DNA of 51,822 nucleotides from the NCBI GenBank assembly GCA_022824925.1, contig JAJDYW010000003.1, positions 1-51,822 on the forward strand, read 5' to 3'. The position numbers and the translations under genes were made by a program. Shown piece after piece: positions 46,854-51,822 of the stretch. This DNA is from Dehalococcoidia bacterium (GTDB taxonomy: Bacteria > Chloroflexota > Dehalococcoidia > Tepidiformales > Tepidiformaceae). How positions within the stretch are numbered: the first letter of the stretch is position 1; every line of letters begins with the position of its first letter. The notes under the pieces are model-generated. The model saw only the letters and a list, made by a program, of their open reading frames with translations, made no database searches and was not told where the DNA came from.

Positions 46854-49519
46854 GCGGCGTCCTCGGCGGCGTCGCCGTCCGGCGCCCGGTCGCGCTTGGT
46901 GCGCACCCGCTTCCCGCGCGGCTCCTCCCCGGACGCATCGGCTCTGTCCGGGAGGGAGCCGGCCCCGGCGTCGCCGCTCCCGTCCTCGGCCTTGCCCTTG
47001 CCGGCCTTCTCCCGCTCTTCGAGCAGGCGCTTGACGCGCCTGCGTCCCTCGGCCCGCTGCGCCGCGATCTCCTCCTCCGTGAGCAGGTAGGCGGCCGCCT
47101 CGGAGCGGATACGCGCCGCCGTCTCCGCACTGCCCCCGCCGGGCTTGAGCACCTCCATCGAGAAGGCGGGCGTGCGCTGGGTGCCGACCGTGGCGCGCAC
47201 GTAGGCGTGGTGCACGGGCAGCGAGACGATGTCCTCCTCGGAGACGCGGTCGCGGTCCAGCTCCCAGACGAGCTGGCGCGCGTCTGTCCCCGCCACCTGG
47301 AAGACGGCCAGGCAGCCGATGTTGGCGAGCAGCGTGTCGCGCATCGTCGGCGAGAGGTCGTCGAGCTTCGCCAGGCTCTGCGTGGCGAGCACGAGCGACG
47401 CCCCGAACTTCCCCAACTCCGAGAGCATCGACTCGTAGTCGACGCCGGGCATCGACTGCATCTCGTCCACGACGACGAGCGCGCCGCGGCGCTGCTCCGG
47501 GGGCAGCTCACCCTGCTCGCGGATGACAGCGTCGACGAGGTTGAGGATGGAAGCACCCGCTAGCGCCGCCACGTCCCTGCCCGCCGTCCCCTGCGCCGTC
47601 GACACCAGCAGCACGCCCCCGTCGAGGATGGTGCGCCTGAGGTCGATCGTGGAGCGGGGCTGGCCGAGGATGGCGCGCGCCCGCTTCGAGGAGGCGTAGT
47701 AGGAAAGCCGCGTCTGCACAGGCGCGAGCGCGTCGGCCTGGTACTGGCGCGTCCAGGAGGCGAAGTCGCGCGCCCACCAGTCGAGCAGGAACTCGTCCGT
47801 CACCCGTTCCCGCACGAGCGACTGGAACTTGTCGTTCGAGAGCAGCGGCAGCCCGTCGAGAATCGTGAGTTGCTCGTCGACGGGCGTCTCGGGGTGGGCG
47901 TTGTATTCGTGCAGCGTCTTGACGACGTGCTCGAGTATCGACTGCATGCGCGGCCCCCACTGCTCCCACAGCCCGCGCGCCACGCGCACCACCGAGTCGG
48001 CGGTGCGGTCGCGGTCCCCGAAGACGCGCGTGTCGAGCAGGTTGAGGCCGGGGTAGCCATCGCCGCCCGCGAGGTCGAGGAGGCGCACCGAGCCGGCCAG
48101 GGACTCGGGGACCTGCTGGAGAATGCTCTCAACGAGGTCGGCGTGGGGGTCGACGACGACGATCGCGTCGCGGTCGCGCCCGGCCGCCTTCTCCTGGAGC
48201 CTGTGGGCGACGAGGTGCTGCATGAGCGTCGACTTGCCCATGCGCGTCCGCGCCACGTAGAGGTGGTGCCGGCGCGTCAGGTCGTGGGAGAAGCGGATCG
48301 GGCGGGGATCGCCCGCCGTGGTCCTACCCACGAGCGCGCCGCCGGCCACGCCGCTCGCCGGGGGGAGCAGCACGCGCGCGCCCGAGCGTTCCACGAGCGG
48401 CGTCTCGTCCTTCGCCCCCGGCGGATGCCAGAGCGAGGCGGCCTCGCGCACGCCGAGCACGCTGCGGGCGCCGAGCAGGCCGGGGCCGGTGGGATGCAGC
48501 GCCGCGGGGTCGGGCAGCACGGGCCGCATGCGGCTCACCTGGAAGCGCGCCCCCGCGGGGTGGTCGTAGTGACGGTAGGCGGCCGCCACCTCCCCGAGTA
48601 GGGCCTCCGTCCGCGCGCGGCCCTCGTCCTGCTTCGTCCCGGGCACGATGGCGACTACCTCGATGTCGGCCTCGAAGGCGACGCGCGAGACCTTCTCCCT
48701 GACGAGGAGCGGGTCATGGATGCGGTTGCGTGAGCGCTGCCAGCGCGCCCACGCCCAGCCGCCCAGCCCGAGCGCGAGCGCGACGCCCGCCCCGAGAGCC
48801 ACCGTCTTCCACTCCTCCCCGGCCTGCCACCAGCGGTAGCCCTGGAGGACGCCGCCGACCGCGACCGCGAGGAACGCCGCGCCCGTGATCTCGACGCGGT
48901 GCCGCCGCGACTCGCTGATCTGGTACGAGTCGGTTCGGTCCTTCACGGCCGGCTGGTGGGCCCTGGCCTGGTGGCCCTGGGACCAGTCGGGGCCGAGCGA
49001 TCGCAGCCGCAGCCGGGCGACGACGCGTTCACCCGTGCGCACGTCCGACAGGGCGCCGAGGAGGGCCAGCAGCGGGTCGGAGCCGGCGTCGAGCAGGTCG
49101 TCGTCGCCGAAGACGCGCAGCGGTACGTATTCGGGGCCGCTCGCACGGAGCGTCATCGCCCACGCCCGCTCGCCCTCCTCCAGTCGCAGCGGGTCCTCGT
49201 CCGGCTCCAGGCGCTCGACGCGGGCCTGCGGGTAACGCGCGGAGAGCTGCTGCCGAACCACCTGCTGATCCAGGCAGCGCGCCATGAGCGTGACCCCGTC
49301 GGCGTCGCCCGCGAGCTCGAGCGAGAAGGGCTCGGGCACGGCGATCGAGGCCAGCAGGTTCTCGACGGCGAGCAGCGTGCGCTCGCCCGTGCGCGGCGGC
49401 GTCACCGCCAGCAGCACGGGCTCCTCCGGGGTGGTCTTGAAGGGGTTGAATCGCATGAGGGGGTTTCCTTTCTTCGCGTTCGCGGTGTCGTTCGTCCGGC
49501 TGAACGGGCTGAGTCGCAT
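46850..49519 (-). CDS. VirD4/TraD-like DNA-translocating ATPase (coupling protein, DUF87 type)
   Basis: An 889-residue membrane-associated ATPase. The N-terminal 180 residues are a VirB4-like extension, two membrane helices occur at about 210-250 (AAFLAVAVGGVLQGYRWW and VALGAGVALALGLGGWAWAR), and the motor domain follows: Walker A VARTRMGKSTLMQHLVAHRL (about 423-442), Walker B DAIVVVDPHADLV and VVVDEMQSMPGVDYESML, then LVLATQSLAKLDDL. It fits a type IV coupling protein that pumps DNA. Two equivalent starts exist: ATG 49519 and ATG 49456 (21 codons apart), inside a duplicated initiation region. Confidence 0.87.
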   Translation of the reverse strand: MRLSPFSRTNDTANAKKGNPLMRFNPFKTTPEEPVLLAVTPPRTGERTLLAVENLLASIAVPEPFSLELAGDADGVTLMARCLDQQVVRQQLSARYPQARVERLEPDEDPLRLEEGERAWAMTLRASGPEYVPLRVFGDDDLLDAGSDPLLALLGALSDVRTGERVVARLRLRSLGPDWSQGHQARAHQPAVKDRTDSYQISESRRHRVEITGAAFLAVAVGGVLQGYRWWQAGEEWKTVALGAGVALALGLGGWAWARWQRSRNRIHDPLLVREKVSRVAFEADIEVVAIVPGTKQDEGRARTEALLGEVAAAYRHYDHPAGARFQVSRMRPVLPDPAALHPTGPGLLGARSVLGVREAASLWHPPGAKDETPLVERSGARVLLPPASGVAGGALVGRTTAGDPRPIRFSHDLTRRHHLYVARTRMGKSTLMQHLVAHRLQEKAAGRDRDAIVVVDPHADLVESILQQVPESLAGSVRLLDLAGGDGYPGLNLLDTRVFGDRDRTADSVVRVARGLWEQWGPRMQSILEHVVKTLHEYNAHPETPVDEQLTILDGLPLLSNDKFQSLVRERVTDEFLLDWWARDFASWTRQYQADALAPVQTRLSYYASSKRARAILGQPRSTIDLRRTILDGGVLLVSTAQGTAGRDVAALAGASILNLVDAVIREQGELPPEQRRGALVVVDEMQSMPGVDYESMLSELGKFGASLVLATQSLAKLDDLSPTMRDTLLANIGCLAVFQVAGTDARQLVWELDRDRVSEEDIVSLPVHHAYVRATVGTQRTPAFSMEVLKPGGGSAETAARIRSEAAAYLLTEEEIAAQRAEGRRRVKRLLEEREKAGKGKAEDGSGDAGAGSLPDRADASGEEPRGKRVRTKRDRAPDGDAAEDAA

Positions 49520-49535
49520 GAGCGAGTTCCTTTCG
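49438..49535 (-). repeat. Duplicated translation-initiation region
   Basis: Two imperfect copies (49535-49501 and 49473-49438 on the minus strand) of about 35 bp, 63 bp apart. Each has GAAAGGAA, then CTCATGCGA and a run encoding MRxxPF. Both ATGs (49519, 49456) are in the same frame. See the finding. Confidence 0.6.
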
Positions 49536-49578
49536 GTGGTGTGGTGCGGGTCTGGCCTTCAGGCGGAGCGCGTCGGGG

Positions 49579-51822
49579 TCATCGGTCTCCTCCTGCGGGC
49601 TGTCCCTGTTGGTCGTCGTGGCGCTGCGAGCCGGGCCGCCACTCGATCAGCTCCGCCTCCTCGGGCGTCGCCTCGATGCGGACGGGGAAGCGGTTGCCGC
49701 GCGCGAGCAGCAGCCCGTCGCCGCGCGGGCACGACAGCAGCCAGCGCTGCAGGTCCTCGGGCAGGTCGAAGGCGTCGCCGACCGTGGAGATGGCGGCGGC
49801 GTCCTGCTGGAGCAGGAGCTTGAAGGCGGCGTTCTGGAGCAGCGCCCGGCCGCTGTGCCCGGTGATGGCTCTGGAAGGGTCCTCGGAGAGGAGGTCCTGC
49901 ACGTCCTGGGTGATGAACTGCAGCCCCAGGCGGTGCTTCCGGGCGCGCTTCGCCATCGAGACCATGAAGGCCGCGCCCTCGGGGTGCTGCATGATCGACC
50001 AGACCTCGTCGACGACGAGCAGGCGGGGGCGGGGGTCGCGCGCGGCGGCGGCCCAGACGGTCTCCGTGCAGACCATCGTCGCAGCGGGGCGCAACTCCGG
50101 CTCCAGCAGGTGCAGGTCGAAGACGGTGACGAGTGCCTCGTTTCGGAGCAGGTCGTCGCCCTCGTCGGAGAGCAGGTGGCGCAGCGAGCCCGTGGCAAAG
50201 GGGCGCAGCAGCCTCGCGAGGGAGGGGTCGCCGTCGGCCGCGTCGTCCTTGAGGAAGGCGTAGAAGTCGCCGAAGCCGGTGCGCTCACGGGGCTGGTCGT
50301 AGTAGGCCGCGAGGGCGTGGTCGAGGGAGGCGCGGCGCTCCGCTCCCAGCGACTCGCCCACCATCACCTCGATCAGCCGTCTGAGGCTGCCGATGCGCTG
50401 CAGCAGCTCCTCGGGGTCGTCCGCATCGATCACGAAGGGGTTCATGCCCTGGCCGTCGACGCCCGGCGAGAGCACGCGCCCGCCGGCGGCGTGGGCCATG
50501 TCGGCGTACTCGCCCTCGGGGTCGATCACGTAGGCGACGACGCCGCGCGTGATGCCGCGCAGTACGCCCAGCTTCGTCGCGAACGACTTGCCCGAGCCGG
50601 AGCGCGCGAGCACGGCAGTGTTGGCGTTGAGGTGGGTGCCGTCCCAGGGGACGTAGACGACAGGGGAGGAGGCGCGCATGTCGATGCCGTAGAGCGAGCC
50701 GCCGCGCGTGTCGAGGTCCGGCGGGGAGAAGGGGAAGAGCCGGGCGAGGCTCGACGTGTCGAGCGTGCGCCAGGCGGCGACGGCGTTGAGGGCGAGGGGC
50801 AGCGTCGAGAGCAGGCCCTCGCGCTGGCGGAAGGGGAGCGCGTCGAGCTTGCCCAGGGAGGCGCCGAAGTGCGCCTTCGCGCGCTGCGTGAGTTCGTCCA
50901 GGGTCTCCTCGTCGGGCGCGTGCAGCGTCACCGAGAGCGAGGCGTGGAAGAGGCGCTCGCGTCCGCGCTGCACCTCGTCGCGCAGCCGCATCACGTCCTC
51001 GAGTGCGATCTCCGCCTCCGAGGAGAGGCTCTTGCCCCGCTTGAAGGAGAGGCTCTGCGCCGACTCGAAGCGCACCTTCTGCCATTCCAGGGTGCGAGCC
51101 GCCACCGAGGCCGGGATCGGGCCGAGGTGGAGGGAGAGGTCCATCGGCGCGCCGGTGGCCATGAGCGCCTGCAGGAAGCCGGGCGCGAGCGAGCGCGGCC
51201 ACTTGCCGAGGTGCAGTGCGCGCACGAGGCGCTCGCCGACGCGGATCTCGCGGCGGCGCACCTCGACCTCCACCCCGGTTTCCTCGTCGATCTCTCGGGG
51301 CGACCCGCCGATGGCGGCGGCGAGCCAGAGCATCCTGAGCTGGCGACCATCGAGTGCGTGCACGGAGAGACCGGCGCGCACGAGCAGCGAGCGCAGCTCG
51401 CCCGCGTGCTCGCGCTCGCAGACCGCGTAGAAGCGGCGGTCGAGGATGCCGTCGCGGCGCTCCAGCTCGCCCAGCAGCCGCCGCGTCGACTCGGCCGCCT
51501 GCCGCGTCTGCGGGGGGAGGTCGCCTGGCTGGGCGGCCTCCAGGTCGGCGCGCAGCTTCCCGAGGCCGGGCGGGTGCTGGCGCACGAGCAGCTGCACCGC
51601 GAAGTCGCAGGCGTTGAGCGCGCCGGCGAAGGCCCCCAGCTTCGGCTCGTCGAGTTCGAGGCCGAGCACCTCGCAGACGGACACCTGCACGCCGTCGAGG
51701 CGCACGGTGCCGTCCTCCTCGAGGTGCGAGAGCATGAAGGCGAGGGGCAGGCCGGGCGGAGCCTTCGGCTCCGGCACCTCGGGCGCCGCCGGGTGAGGCG
51801 CGCGATCCGCGCCGTCCGCCGC
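49579..51822 (-). CDS. VirB4-like conjugation ATPase (partial, runs off right edge)
   Basis: A 747-codon open frame that continues beyond the window; a GTG at 51777 is a possible start, but the frame is open upstream. The motor domain has Walker A VLARSGSGKSFATKLGVLRG (about 397-416 from 51777), VIDPEGEYADMAHAAGG, and Walker B RLLVVDEVWSIMQHPEGAAF followed by LGLQFITQDVQDLLSED. The N-terminal half (about 1-380) is the VirB4 assembly domain. It is the central ATPase of type IV secretion. It precedes the coupling protein by about 60 bp. Confidence 0.93.
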   Translation of the reverse strand, partial: AADGADRAPHPAAPEVPEPKAPPGLPLAFMLSHLEEDGTVRLDGVQVSVCEVLGLELDEPKLGAFAGALNACDFAVQLLVRQHPPGLGKLRADLEAAQPGDLPPQTRQAAESTRRLLGELERRDGILDRRFYAVCEREHAGELRSLLVRAGLSVHALDGRQLRMLWLAAAIGGSPREIDEETGVEVEVRRREIRVGERLVRALHLGKWPRSLAPGFLQALMATGAPMDLSLHLGPIPASVAARTLEWQKVRFESAQSLSFKRGKSLSSEAEIALEDVMRLRDEVQRGRERLFHASLSVTLHAPDEETLDELTQRAKAHFGASLGKLDALPFRQREGLLSTLPLALNAVAAWRTLDTSSLARLFPFSPPDLDTRGGSLYGIDMRASSPVVYVPWDGTHLNANTAVLARSGSGKSFATKLGVLRGITRGVVAYVIDPEGEYADMAHAAGGRVLSPGVDGQGMNPFVIDADDPEELLQRIGSLRRLIEVMVGESLGAERRASLDHALAAYYDQPRERTGFGDFYAFLKDDAADGDPSLARLLRPFATGSLRHLLSDEGDDLLRNEALVTVFDLHLLEPELRPAATMVCTETVWAAAARDPRPRLLVVDEVWSIMQHPEGAAFMVSMAKRARKHRLGLQFITQDVQDLLSEDPSRAITGHSGRALLQNAAFKLLLQQDAAAISTVGDAFDLPEDLQRWLLSCPRGDGLLLARGNRFPVRIEATPEEAELIEWRPGSQRHDDQQGQPAGGDR

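Noticed and set aside
1..51822. CRISPR arrays, tRNA or rRNA genes
   Set aside because: No regularly spaced direct repeats, tRNA cloverleaf segments or rRNA sequence was noticed on either strand.

Overview
The window is very GC-rich bacterial chromosome (roughly 70% by eye) with tightly packed genes on both strands. Its content suggests an aerobic, chemoheterotrophic bacterium. It has a nickel superoxide dismutase with its maturation protease, a secreted Cu/Zn-type superoxide dismutase, four cytochromes P450 with small [3Fe-4S]-type ferredoxins, a luciferase-like (F420/FMN type) oxidoreductase, several crotonases, MaoC-fold hydratases and orphan Tat/Sec lipoprotein solute-binding proteins. Together with a large Lhr helicase this fits a Chloroflexota lineage (Dehalococcoidia/SAR202-like) best; that placement is inference, not proof.

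Layout. 1-545: edge-truncated membrane protein with a RING-like zinc finger. 667-3851: Nudix hydrolase, nickel SOD pair, aldo/keto reductase, polyferredoxin, pterin carbinolamine dehydratase. 3920-18345: catabolic and transport genes, namely two family-5 solute-binding lipoproteins, two crotonases, a medium-chain reductase, a luciferase-like enzyme with two MaoC-type hydratases, two tandem MFS transporters, a split TPP-dependent decarboxylase, a class-C beta-lactamase-like hydrolase and two AhpD/CMD-fold genes. One CMD gene is interrupted by a UGA that I read as selenocysteine. 18488-31682: a redox island of four P450s, two mini-ferredoxins, two small orphan proteins, Cu/Zn SOD, a short-chain dehydrogenase-like protein, an ABM-like protein, a GH3 glycosidase, a flavoprotein and an amidohydrolase. 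31690-40357: housekeeping genes lhr, a two-domain VOC protein, a lipid kinase, and recF and dnaN pointing away from each other.

At about 40.3 kb an integrative element begins inside the 3' end of dnaN and runs off the right edge. It carries a large serine recombinase whose last codons lie antisense in dnaN, a small orphan gene, three leftward HTH genes, and a divergent HTH / ImmA-like / LexA-DBD operon. Between the two HTH operons is a phage-like switch with face-to-face promoters and inverted-repeat operators. Further right are a HigBA-type toxin-antitoxin pair, a replication-relaxation family protein, a VirD4/TraD-like ATPase and a VirB4-like ATPase. This looks like the first part of an ICE-type mobile element.

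The most noteworthy points are: (i) a CxxU selenoprotein with a SECIS-like hairpin directly after the UGA; (ii) a roughly 55-residue extracellular domain present three times in two unrelated secreted enzymes; (iii) integration into dnaN that appears to rewrite the clamp's last residues and makes chromosomal DNA supply the recombinase's C-terminus; (iv) a SodX protease with no ordinary start codon, in frame with sodN across one TAG.
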